Positions 43,323 through 51,942 of a stretch of DNA of 64,000 nt are shown here, piece after piece. Made by a program: the position numbers and the translations under genes. Position 1 is the first letter of the stretch; each line of letters starts with the position of its first letter. Under the pieces are notes generated by a model. That model searched no databases. It was given only the letters and a program-made list of their open reading frames with translations, and had not been told where the DNA came from. This DNA comes from Desulfobacterales bacterium (GTDB lineage Bacteria; Desulfobacterota; Desulfobacteria; Desulfobacterales; JAAELO01): contig JAAELO010000297.1 of NCBI GenBank assembly GCA_024226555.1, positions 47,456 through 111,455 on the forward strand. Reading direction: 5' to 3'.

Positions 43323-43652
43323 ATGAAAAAGATATTTACAATTTTACTTATTCTTCTTCTTTTATCCGGATGTTCACTTTTAACAAAAGAAAATGTTTTA
43401 GATGCAAGAGAGGAGATAGCTGATAAAGATTATAAAGATGCTGTTAAATCACTTGAAAGCGTTGAGTCTGATATTAATGATATGACTCCGGATCAGAAAG
43501 GTGAATTTTATATACTTAAGGCGAGAGCTTTATTTGCACTCGAAAGATATGAAGAAGCTATTTTCTGCCTAAATAAAGTTATTAAATTAAATCCGGATAG
43601 TCTCTTTGAAGTTCAGGCAAAAGTTCTTTTAAAGAAATGGAGTGATTCTTAG
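43323..43652 (+). CDS. Small TPR-like lipoprotein, paralogue of the preceding gene
   Basis: 109 residues with lipobox LSGC (Cys 17). The same layout and aligned features, e.g. KGEFYILKARALFALERYEEAIFCL then NPDSLFEVQAKVLLKKW. Recent-looking tandem duplication with divergence, implying both copies are used. Function unknown; a TPR suggests protein binding. Confidence 0.7.
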   Translation: MKKIFTILLILLLLSGCSLLTKENVLDAREEIADKDYKDAVKSLESVESDINDMTPDQKGEFYILKARALFALERYEEAIFCLNKVIKLNPDSLFEVQAKVLLKKWSDS

Positions 43653-43684
43653 ATAATCATCTTTAAGTAAAAGAGGTTTTGGTC

Positions 43685-45265
43685 ATGTATAAAAACAATT
43701 TTAGAACAATTTTATTCTCTGTTTGTTTAATTTTTCTAACTGGTTGCGCTTCAATTCATGATGCAGCTGAGAAGGGAGATGTTCAAGCCTTTAATAGCGA
43801 GCTATTAAAAGGTGTCGGGATCAATAAAAAGAACCTGACGGGCTTTACCCCTCTTCATATTGCTTCAAAATCAGGTCAATTGAATATGGTGCAATTGATT
43901 ATTAAAAAAAGAGGGATAATTGATGCTAAAAACAGTTTTTTACAAACACCGCTCCATTTAGCTACGAAAAATGGACATTTAAGTGTTGTCAAAATATTGA
44001 TCGATAATGGTGCAAATATCAGATCAAGGGATAATCATGGAAATACACCTCTTTTAGTTGCAGCAGAAAACGGACATCTTAGTGTTGTGAAATTTCTTGT
44101 TAAAAATGGTGCAGATATAAAACATATAAATGCTTTTAGGGAAACAGCATCATATTTTGCAAACAAGAGTGGGCATACAGATGTTGTGGATTTTTTACAC
44201 AATTCACAAATAGTCTCAAAGAGCATTAATAGAAAAAGTGGTTTAAAAAAAGACAGAACACCTCCTTTAATTGAAATTTATTCTCCTTCTATAAGGGGGC
44301 TTAAGTTAAGAGGGCGTGTTGGGCAAACTTATATCGCTGGAAAAGTATCTGATGATAGCAAAATTAAAGTTCTGAGAATTAACGGAAACAGAGTTTCTTT
44401 AAATACTAATGGACATTTTAAAGTTGGTGTTGATTTAAAGAAAGGGTTAAATAAATTTAAGTTAGTTGCTTCAGATATATATAATAATAGTTCAATCAGA
44501 AACATCAGTATTGATGGTTCTAAAAAGCCTAAGGTCAATAACGGTTCATATCATGCATTAATTATTGGAAATAATAATTATGAACATCTTCCTGATCTGA
44601 AAACTGCTGTTAATGATGCAAGGGTTATTGATCAGATTCTTCGTAAAACATATGGATTTCAAACCCATCTGTTAATTAACGGATCAAAAAGATCAATAAG
44701 CAGGGCAATAAATGCATATAGAAAAAAACTTACAGCAGATGACCATTTTCTGATCTATTATGCCGGTCATGGTCATTTTGATAAACAGGTTAATAAAGCT
44801 TACTGGTGGCCTGTGGATGCAGAAACAGATGATGATACCAACTGGATAATCGCTGATACTATAACTACCAACATCAAAAGAATCGCTTCAAAGCATATAC
44901 TTATTATTGCCGATAGTTGTTATTCAGGAACTCTGACAAGAAGCGCATCTGCTAAAATGAAAACAGGGATGAAAAACAGTGAGTACATAAATAAAATGTT
45001 AAGAAGGAATTCAAGAACTCTTATTGCTAGTGGTGGTAATGAACCAGTTGCTGATGGAGGGGGAGAAGGGCACTCAATTTTTGCTGCTTCTCTGATTAAA
45101 GAGTTAAAAAACAAAAAAGAATCTCTTTTCACAGCTGAAAACCTTTTCTATGAAAATATTAAAGAGTCAGTTGCAGGAAAATCATCCCAGGTACCCCAGT
45201 ACAGTATTATCAGAAATTCGGGACACGAGGGTGGGGATTTTGTTTTCAGAAAGAAAGTAAAATAA
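43685..45265 (+). CDS. Ankyrin-repeat lipoprotein with caspase-like protease domain
   Basis: 526 residues from ATG 43685 (GAGG 8 bases upstream); a TTG two codons earlier is less likely. Lipobox LTGC with Cys 21. Four ankyrin repeats (about residues 30 to 155; e.g. GFTPLHIASKSGQLNMVQL), a beta-sandwich segment (about 175 to 270; GQTYIAGKVSDDSKIKVLRI), then a caspase-family C14 domain with catalytic His 362 (YYAGHGHFD) and Cys 412 (IIADSCYSG). The dyad is intact, so it may cleave proteins at the cell envelope. Ankyrins probably regulate or recruit. Operon with the repeat protein and DUF4105 gene downstream. Confidence 0.85.
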   Translation: MYKNNFRTILFSVCLIFLTGCASIHDAAEKGDVQAFNSELLKGVGINKKNLTGFTPLHIASKSGQLNMVQLIIKKRGIIDAKNSFLQTPLHLATKNGHLSVVKILIDNGANIRSRDNHGNTPLLVAAENGHLSVVKFLVKNGADIKHINAFRETASYFANKSGHTDVVDFLHNSQIVSKSINRKSGLKKDRTPPLIEIYSPSIRGLKLRGRVGQTYIAGKVSDDSKIKVLRINGNRVSLNTNGHFKVGVDLKKGLNKFKLVASDIYNNSSIRNISIDGSKKPKVNNGSYHALIIGNNNYEHLPDLKTAVNDARVIDQILRKTYGFQTHLLINGSKRSISRAINAYRKKLTADDHFLIYYAGHGHFDKQVNKAYWWPVDAETDDDTNWIIADTITTNIKRIASKHILIIADSCYSGTLTRSASAKMKTGMKNSEYINKMLRRNSRTLIASGGNEPVADGGGEGHSIFAASLIKELKNKKESLFTAENLFYENIKESVAGKSSQVPQYSIIRNSGHEGGDFVFRKKVK

Positions 45266-45268
45266 TTA

Positions 45269-45290
45269 AAGGGAAACCTCTAAACTTTTA
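45269..45290 (+). repeat. Half of the interspersed element between operon genes
   Basis: GGGAAACCTCTAAACTTTTA resembles the left end of the MITE-like family. The start of the next gene at 45311 has no ribosome site, so this insertion may affect its translation. Confidence 0.45.
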
Positions 45291-45310
45291 AATATGACTT
45301 TGATAAAATA

Positions 45311-47374
45311 ATGGATCTAATAAATAAAACAATATACAGAACTTTATACCTCATGATCACCGCATTTATCATTGCAAATGGTTCTGCATATGGTGAAGTA
45401 GGTTTTTTTGAATCTATAGGTATTTCATCAACAAAGGCTACAAAAAGTTCTTATAAAAAAGTAATAGAGCCTAGTTCCATGGCTACAACAGAACTTTCCG
45501 AAGATTCTATAGATTTAACTAACAAATCAAGCAAAGCAACATATAAAAAATCTACTCTACCATCTGTTGATTCAACCCTTAATTTTTCAAATTCAACATA
45601 CGATTTTACACTGGAATACTCAAAAACTTCTCTGGATTTTTCATCAAAACATTCTACAAAACCAAGTAGCAAAGTTTCTGTTAAAGGAACTACCATTATT
45701 GGAGAAGCTACAGAATATTCTGTTGATACAAGTGAAAAGCTAAAAAAAAATTATATAAAACCTTCAATTGCAGCAACCGGTAATTCAACCTCAGGGTTAT
45801 CAAGGAGTTCATTAAACCTTTCAAAATTCACAGTCCTTGATATTATTTCTCCAATGTCAAAAAACATTATTGATACGAATGTGGCAATAAGTGCTGGTAG
45901 TATCAATGGTTCTAACTATATCTATCGCTCATCATCTATTCCTTTAATTAAAAGAACAATTGATATTTCAGCTATTTCGACTGGTTTAATTGTTGCGGGT
46001 TCTCTCTATTCATATGATGATTTACTTGTACCATCAGTCAAAATGACAATAGATGTATCTGGTGTTGTTGCAGGGATCACAGCTAACAGCTCTGAAACTA
46101 TTTGGAATGAATCCATTATTGATTCCACAAAATATACTATAGATGTTTCCGGGGTTGTTGCTGGAATCACAGCAAACAGCTCTGAGACTATTTGGAATGA
46201 ATCCATTATTGATTCCACAAAATATACTATAGATGTTTCCGGGGTTGTTGCTGGAATCACAGCTAACAGCTCTGAAACCATATGGAATGAATCCATTATC
46301 GATTCCACTAAATACACAATAGATGTTTCCGGCGTTGTTGCAGGAATCACAGCTAACAGCTCTAAGACTATTTGGAATGAATCCATTATCGATTCTACTA
46401 AATACACAATAGATGTTTCCGGGGTTGTGGCAGGAATTTCAGCTAACAGCTCTAAAACAATATGGAATGATTCTATTGTAAATTCCACAAAATATACTAT
46501 CGATGTTTCAGCTATTTTAGGCGGAATAACCGGAAACAGTGTAGAATCTGTATGGGTTCAATCCACTGTCCCGGCCATTAAATATACAACCGATATAACT
46601 TCAATATCTACCGGAATTGTTAATAATAGTTCCAAAATTTCAACACAGGGTGGGATAGTTCGATTTTCGAAGGCAACAGGAAGCATAATTGTAGGAACTG
46701 CCGTTATGTCTAACTATATCACTTCAGAGATTTACAGAGACTATATCACACCAACGATGAAAGCTATAGCAGATGGAACCTCAGCAGCAGTTGGAGTTAT
46801 TGGACTCACAGGAATAATTATATCTGAAAATGCGATTGTCAAACCACTTGAATTATCAGGAGATATTTCAACAAATGCTTCACGTGGTTCAGCATATGTT
46901 TCTGAAAATTCATATAAAAATACAATATTAAAAACAGCCGTAATGACAACTGATAAAGTTCAAATAGTAGGAGATTTTACAACAAAACACAGCAAAAAGA
47001 GTTCAAAATTTACTACAAAACATTCCGTTGAATCTGGAGCTGCTACTCTTAAAAAAACCGATAAATCAGGTAAATCGACACTAAAATTTAGTAGAAATAT
47101 AGATATATCAATAGATCAAACATCCAAAAAAACCTCTTTCTGGAGAAGTGCAAAGATACTTTCCCCTGCCATTGCAGATCAGTTGATAAACGAGTCATAT
47201 TCAGGTGAAGGTCCGGTTTTAAAGATGATCGCCCTAAAGCTTAATATAAAAGAAAAACTTCTGGCAAATGTTGTAAAAACATCTGTTCCACAATCTCCAA
47301 CACTTGATGAATTAAAGAACGTTTTAACATTCGTTTTTAAAGAGCTTGAAAAGTATGATAACAAGAGTTCATAA
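45311..47374 (+). CDS. Exported tandem-repeat protein of unknown family
   Basis: 687 residues with a signal peptide (RTLYLMITAFIIANGSAYG). Extremely rich in Ser, Thr, Ile and Lys and free of Cys. From about residue 186 to 576 the chain is made of 30-residue units; five consecutive units at residues 246 to 395 are almost identical (TIDVSGVVAGITANSS then ETIWNESIIDSTKY), flanked by about eight diverged ones. The regular hydrophobic/polar alternation suggests a beta-solenoid or fibrous surface structure. A C-terminal non-repeat domain (QLINESYSGEGPVL to the end) may anchor or secrete it. No ribosome site at ATG 45311. Overlaps the next gene by 20 bases. Confidence 0.7.
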   Translation: MDLINKTIYRTLYLMITAFIIANGSAYGEVGFFESIGISSTKATKSSYKKVIEPSSMATTELSEDSIDLTNKSSKATYKKSTLPSVDSTLNFSNSTYDFTLEYSKTSLDFSSKHSTKPSSKVSVKGTTIIGEATEYSVDTSEKLKKNYIKPSIAATGNSTSGLSRSSLNLSKFTVLDIISPMSKNIIDTNVAISAGSINGSNYIYRSSSIPLIKRTIDISAISTGLIVAGSLYSYDDLLVPSVKMTIDVSGVVAGITANSSETIWNESIIDSTKYTIDVSGVVAGITANSSETIWNESIIDSTKYTIDVSGVVAGITANSSETIWNESIIDSTKYTIDVSGVVAGITANSSKTIWNESIIDSTKYTIDVSGVVAGISANSSKTIWNDSIVNSTKYTIDVSAILGGITGNSVESVWVQSTVPAIKYTTDITSISTGIVNNSSKISTQGGIVRFSKATGSIIVGTAVMSNYITSEIYRDYITPTMKAIADGTSAAVGVIGLTGIIISENAIVKPLELSGDISTNASRGSAYVSENSYKNTILKTAVMTTDKVQIVGDFTTKHSKKSSKFTTKHSVESGAATLKKTDKSGKSTLKFSRNIDISIDQTSKKTSFWRSAKILSPAIADQLINESYSGEGPVLKMIALKLNIKEKLLANVVKTSVPQSPTLDELKNVLTFVFKELEKYDNKSS
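46046..46495 (+). repeat. Five near-perfect 90-bp tandem repeats
   Basis: Units begin at 46046, 46136, 46226, 46316 and 46406, each encoding TIDVSGVVAGI onward. Differences are mostly silent or conservative, so units were recently duplicated or homogenised. Diverged units continue to either side in the same frame. Confidence 0.9.
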
Positions 47375-50096
47375 ACGCTTTACACTCATATTACTTATCT
47401 TTTTGTGCTTTTTTCTTACCATTGAAATTAAAGCTGAGAATTTACTTGATTCAACTAAAACCAAACTTGAAAACGATTTTGGTCTGTCACTTGATAAAAA
47501 AGATGAGAGCATTCCATGGTCTGAAGAAGAGGGATTATTTCTACATAAATTCCTTACGACCTTGCCCAATTCTCTTACTAAAAATACCTGTCAAATTAGC
47601 TTAGCTAAAGTTAGTACCACCTTTTCAGAATTCCTTGATGATGATTGCAGTACTGATTTTGATGAGATAGCAATATTCTCGCAAAAAGAGATTGGTGAAA
47701 CTTTAGGTTCGATTAAAGACAAAAGAGAGAAAGAGATAGCAATCTTTCTTATTCAAAACAATCTGGTAACCCCGGATAATGAAGCAGACAGTAAAAAATA
47801 CCTTTCATACCTTGCAAGGTCAGTTGTTCAAAGATACCTACAAAAATTTGATGAAAATAAAGATATTTCTGAAAAAGATTCATGGCTGAAACTATCATCC
47901 TGGGAATGGAGCTCACTTTTAAAAATACCAATACCATTTGCTGGTATGGGTGCAGAAAATACACATCTATCAGGCTTTGCACATCCCAAGGGATTGAATA
48001 GTCCAAGGGATGATTTTACAACATTTGGTTCAAGTTTTTTCTCAACGCCAATAACCTATTATGCAAAATCAATTAAGTGCATAAACCCTGATAAGTTCAA
48101 TTTCTTTAGAAACCTGTTTCCTGAGTACACACCCCATCTTGACAATCCTGAGTTTAAAAAAAGAGGGATAGTATGTCCCAGAATAGATCAGGACATAAGT
48201 TCTTTCATGAGCTTTATGGACCTTAATACAAAAGATAAAATTGAGATAGGCCCTATTAATGAAGATACCGTAAAAGGGTTTGAACTAATCTATGCAACAC
48301 CAGGTGACAGAGAGATTTCAGAAATAGCAGGTCACCTTATGCTCAGAATAAAACTTGATAATAATCCCGGACTTGATCCAAAATCAGAAAATCCTTATGA
48401 TATTATCATAGCAGTGCTTGCAGATAATAATGCATATTTTGAAAAGAGTGGTAAATCAAAAAATGACACTACCAAAAGTAATTTTGACCCATGCTCCAAA
48501 GACTTTAAACCTCCATCAGCAGAATTTAAAGAGCTATACAATAATACAATGCAGGCATTAAAAGGTCTTGCCGGAGGTTTTAGAACTATTTTCCAGGTCG
48601 ATACCTTCCAGTATGCAGTAAATCATTACACCATAGAAAGTAACAGAACTCTGGAAAGATTTGAATTTGTCTTAACCAAAAATCAAAAAAGAGATCTGTT
48701 AAAATATCTGCATAAAGTAGTAAAAAACTACAAAACCGATTACTACTTCTTTAATAAAAACTGCGGATCAATCCTTATAAAATTATTAGGAGAAGCACTT
48801 GGTGATGATGATATAGCAATCTACAACACACTAACATCTCCACCAAACTCTTTAATATCCCTACTTATAAAAAAAGGAATTGTAAAGCCTGTATACCCAC
48901 ATATCTACAGCTACACGGCAAAGGCACAAATTGCATCAGATATTATTAAGTCAAAACTTTCACTCCTTGCAGAAAAATATAAAGATGAAAACTTTCCCGA
49001 TAGTGACGAATTAAATGATAAAGATGATAATGTAAGGTCAGCAGCCTATACCAGACTATATAAAATATCTCTAAAGGACCCTGAAACAAGGGATGGTATT
49101 TTAAATATTTTTAAAATTGCCCAGAAGTCTGAGCTTGCTTATACCTGGAACAAAGGGATATGCATAAGATACTCCACAAAAACAAAAGGTGTAGTAAGAT
49201 CATTCATCAGAGAGATGGAAAAACAAGATGATGTTAATGTCGATGTGGAAAACCTTATAAGCAACTATGATCTGAATAGAGAGATAAAAGACAATCAAAC
49301 CAGTACAGGTCACACAGGCCTTTCAGTTTTTGAAACAGGAATAATATTCAAAAAAGATAGAAACAACAATAACGATCTCTACACATACATTTCAGGAACG
49401 GTTTACAAACAAAAAATGGGTGATCCATCAAGAAGAGCAATGCTTCGTGGAACATCAGTTGAACTTGGAACGTTTGAGTTCGATTACAACGATGAAGGAG
49501 ATAATGGCTGGCACTTCACAGGATTAAAGATTAATAAAATCAAAGCCAGAAGGCATTACATCCCATCTGTATTTTCAATTCACAGAAAATTTGGTTTAGG
49601 TTTTACACTGCTCGAATTTGAAAACCTCTCAAAAGATAATGAAACTTACAGCATTATACCCGGTGAAATTGAAGGTTTTTTTAGCCTGTGCTCATCAAGA
49701 CTTTTTCTCGATTACCTTATTGTGAAAGGTGGAGTTGGTCTTGAAACATGGGCTGACAGAAATAAAAACCCATTGTCAGAAATTTTTAACTCAAACACAA
49801 CCATTGGATTTCCAATTGGAATTGAAGTACAATTAACCTTTGGTGAGAACAGGTTTCTACAAATAAATGGGTCTTATGAGTACAAAACCTATATCGAATT
49901 TCCTGGTTCATACGAACCCGGCCAACCAGAAAGCGTATCAACAATAACTGCCGGTATTGATATTCGTTTTGGCGAGCTCTGGAACACAGATATTGTACTT
50001 AATACAAAGTTCAAATATAAGGTGTTCGATGCTAAAAATCTTGATAAAGATGATGAAGAGATTGTTCGTATCGGTTTAAGTTTTTATATGTGGTAA
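47355..50096 (+). CDS. DUF4105 family protein with probable outer-membrane barrel
   Basis: 913 residues from ATG 47355 (MITRVHKRFTLILLIF). A TTG nine bases earlier is possible. Signal peptide, then a helical periplasmic part and a DUF4105/Lnb-N-type region (GHLMLRIKLDNNPGL; NCGSILIKLLGEAL) with a Cys-containing NKNCGS motif. From about residue 640 a beta-rich C-terminus (GNKVIIKF-like alternation; IRFGELWNTDIVLNTKFKY) ends LSFYMW, as in outer-membrane barrels. Family members are usually surface or periplasmic proteins of unclear function, some thought to be peptidase-like. Its last base is 1 base from a convergent gene. Confidence 0.7.
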   Translation: MITRVHKRFTLILLIFLCFFLTIEIKAENLLDSTKTKLENDFGLSLDKKDESIPWSEEEGLFLHKFLTTLPNSLTKNTCQISLAKVSTTFSEFLDDDCSTDFDEIAIFSQKEIGETLGSIKDKREKEIAIFLIQNNLVTPDNEADSKKYLSYLARSVVQRYLQKFDENKDISEKDSWLKLSSWEWSSLLKIPIPFAGMGAENTHLSGFAHPKGLNSPRDDFTTFGSSFFSTPITYYAKSIKCINPDKFNFFRNLFPEYTPHLDNPEFKKRGIVCPRIDQDISSFMSFMDLNTKDKIEIGPINEDTVKGFELIYATPGDREISEIAGHLMLRIKLDNNPGLDPKSENPYDIIIAVLADNNAYFEKSGKSKNDTTKSNFDPCSKDFKPPSAEFKELYNNTMQALKGLAGGFRTIFQVDTFQYAVNHYTIESNRTLERFEFVLTKNQKRDLLKYLHKVVKNYKTDYYFFNKNCGSILIKLLGEALGDDDIAIYNTLTSPPNSLISLLIKKGIVKPVYPHIYSYTAKAQIASDIIKSKLSLLAEKYKDENFPDSDELNDKDDNVRSAAYTRLYKISLKDPETRDGILNIFKIAQKSELAYTWNKGICIRYSTKTKGVVRSFIREMEKQDDVNVDVENLISNYDLNREIKDNQTSTGHTGLSVFETGIIFKKDRNNNNDLYTYISGTVYKQKMGDPSRRAMLRGTSVELGTFEFDYNDEGDNGWHFTGLKINKIKARRHYIPSVFSIHRKFGLGFTLLEFENLSKDNETYSIIPGEIEGFFSLCSSRLFLDYLIVKGGVGLETWADRNKNPLSEIFNSNTTIGFPIGIEVQLTFGENRFLQINGSYEYKTYIEFPGSYEPGQPESVSTITAGIDIRFGELWNTDIVLNTKFKYKVFDAKNLDKDDEEIVRIGLSFYMW

Positions 50097-50097
50097 C

Positions 50098-50526
50098 TTA
50101 TCTGCTATTGTTCATTCCAAATATTACAATTGCTACTATAGCAAGGGTTAAAGCAATATAGTCTTTAAGGTAAAGTTTCTCTTTAAATATCAAAACAGCA
50201 AGAACAACTGTAACAATAAAAGATAAACTCCTGATTGTGGCACCGATTGAAACATCAATATATTTAATAGCAAAATTAAATGTTAGAACACTGATAAAAA
50301 GAAACACAGCTGTAAGAAAAGGCCATAAAAGTTCCTTTGAAGCAAAACCCTCCTCTTTAAAAAATATCCATGCAACCGATGCAAAAACAACACTGAAAAG
50401 ATAGTAAAAGAAAGTTGTATTTACCGGGCCAATAGCTGTAGTACTCTGCTTATAAAGAAAACTACTTACTCCAAGACCAACCATTGAAACAATTGCTAAT
50501 ATAAAACCAATTAAGCTATTTTGCAT
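50098..50526 (-). CDS. Half-size EamA/DMT-type transporter
   Basis: 142 residues with four membrane segments, a single EamA unit (LGVSSFLYKQSTTAIGPVNTTFFYYL; GATIRSLSFIVTVVLAVLIFKEKL). The usual ten-segment DMT exporter has two such units, so this is likely to act as a dimer. Substrate unknown. Its stop lies 1 base from the DUF4105 stop. Confidence 0.8.
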   Translation of the reverse strand: MQNSLIGFILAIVSMVGLGVSSFLYKQSTTAIGPVNTTFFYYLFSVVFASVAWIFFKEEGFASKELLWPFLTAVFLFISVLTFNFAIKYIDVSIGATIRSLSFIVTVVLAVLIFKEKLYLKDYIALTLAIVAIVIFGMNNSR

Positions 50527-50652
50527 TTTAAAATCCAGGATTTTTTAAATCTCCTTTTCTTACAATGGTTCAGTTAGAAAAGGGTCTATTATTTGAATAA
50601 AGATTCAATTCTTAAATAAAAGCTTTCAATTTTATTATTAAAATTATATTTT

Positions 50653-51681
50653 TTAGAGATTCTTATATAAGTATTCCCGTGGTGTTGATCCTGTCCAGCG
50701 TTTAAAAGCATGATTAAAAGCACTCTGTTCTGAATATCCAAGTAAAAATGCGATATCAACAATACTAACATCATCTCTTTTTAAATACGTACATGCAACT
50801 GTTTTTCTAACTTCATTTAAAACTTTTTGAAACGTACAATTTTCATCTTTCAATATATTTTGAAAATTACGCACACTTAAACCAAATGTTTTAGCAATGC
50901 TCTTGATGGTAATTTTTTCTCCGTTAACAATTTTTCGGTTTATCAGGTGCGATGTTTTATTTGACCATGTTTTTCCAGAATGTATCTTTTCAATATTAGT
51001 TTTAGCAACCTGTTCCAATGTTTTTAGTAATTCTGGATTTGCCCAGAAAAGAGAATATTTTAAAGACTTTCTTTTAGCAACAATTTTATTTACAGCCTGG
51101 TCCCATTTTAATGGTGCTTGAAATATTTTTTTATGTTCAATAGTATTTTGGGGTTGACTGTGTGTAAAATGAACCTCAGTAAGTTTTATTTTTTTTTGAG
51201 ACAATGTTGATAAAATAAAAGAATAAAGATAAAGCAATGCTTCAGAAATTTGCCTGGGTAGTTTTAATGTATTGTCAAAAAGATCCCATGTTATATAAAA
51301 TACTTCATTTTCTAATTCCAACCTGGGTTTTACAACATCATTCATAAGGTCATGATACTTGAAAAATTTCTGCAGAGCTGATTCTATAGTTGAACAATTC
51401 AAAACCATCTGAAAGAGGATATGCCCTCCTGGATAATTTTCTATGGCATCTTTAATGCTGTTTAAACCAAAATGGGGATCACCAGACTCATTTACAGCAG
51501 CTTCCCATAAAGCTCCAAATTTTTCAAACCCGATTCTATAATCCATCTCTTTCAATCTTGCTGCTGTAATACCGACAGACTCACAAAGTTTATCAGAATC
51601 AATTCCAATTCTTCCTGTATAATCCAGTAAAATATTAGTTAACTCCATTGATACCGTAGCCTGATAATCTGTCATTTTCAT
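50653..51681 (-). CDS. AraC-family transcriptional regulator
   Basis: 342 residues. C-terminal double HTH is clear: KSIAKTFGLSVRNFQNILKDENCTF and DVSIVDIAFLLGYSEQSAFNHAFKRWTGSTPREY. The N-terminal 200 residues belong to the arabinose-binding-like AraC_binding_N group (FGALWEAAVNESGDPHFGL). Target genes unknown; its ORF lies between the EamA gene and a repeat. ATG at 51681 has no strong ribosome site. Confidence 0.9.
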   Translation of the reverse strand: MKMTDYQATVSMELTNILLDYTGRIGIDSDKLCESVGITAARLKEMDYRIGFEKFGALWEAAVNESGDPHFGLNSIKDAIENYPGGHILFQMVLNCSTIESALQKFFKYHDLMNDVVKPRLELENEVFYITWDLFDNTLKLPRQISEALLYLYSFILSTLSQKKIKLTEVHFTHSQPQNTIEHKKIFQAPLKWDQAVNKIVAKRKSLKYSLFWANPELLKTLEQVAKTNIEKIHSGKTWSNKTSHLINRKIVNGEKITIKSIAKTFGLSVRNFQNILKDENCTFQKVLNEVRKTVACTYLKRDDVSIVDIAFLLGYSEQSAFNHAFKRWTGSTPREYLYKNL

Positions 51682-51819
51682 AACCTGACCTTGTTTTCAT
51701 ATTTAGTCAAATACAATCTAACAATATTATATTATTAGTATATGATTTTGAACTTTATAACAAAGTACAAATTCAAGACAAGTATGTTTTTTAATAAATA
51801 ATATATAGGGATTTCTTGA

Positions 51820-51942
51820 GGGAACCTCTAATGATTGACTTTTGACCGAACTAAAGGAAATAAAAACAAAACAACGGAGTATATTCAAAAAAAACTGTAG
51901 TAATATTTATAAATTTAAGCGTTTTATAAACGAATCGGCTCA
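51820..51942. repeat. Truncated copy of the interspersed element at a gene end
   Basis: Starts GGGAACCTCTAAT, contains the ACCGAACT and AACAACGGA blocks shared with 60648, and ends GAATCGGCTCACTAT, where the next gene's stop codon (51943) begins. The right inverted repeat is missing. Confidence 0.65.

Noticed and set aside
46006..46488. 160-residue minus-strand open frame across the tandem repeats
   Set aside because: It is the antisense shadow of the 30-residue repeats; no ribosome site and composition follows the array.
46046..46495. Tandem array considered as a CRISPR
   Set aside because: Units are contiguous with no unique spacers and are in frame with a coding sequence.
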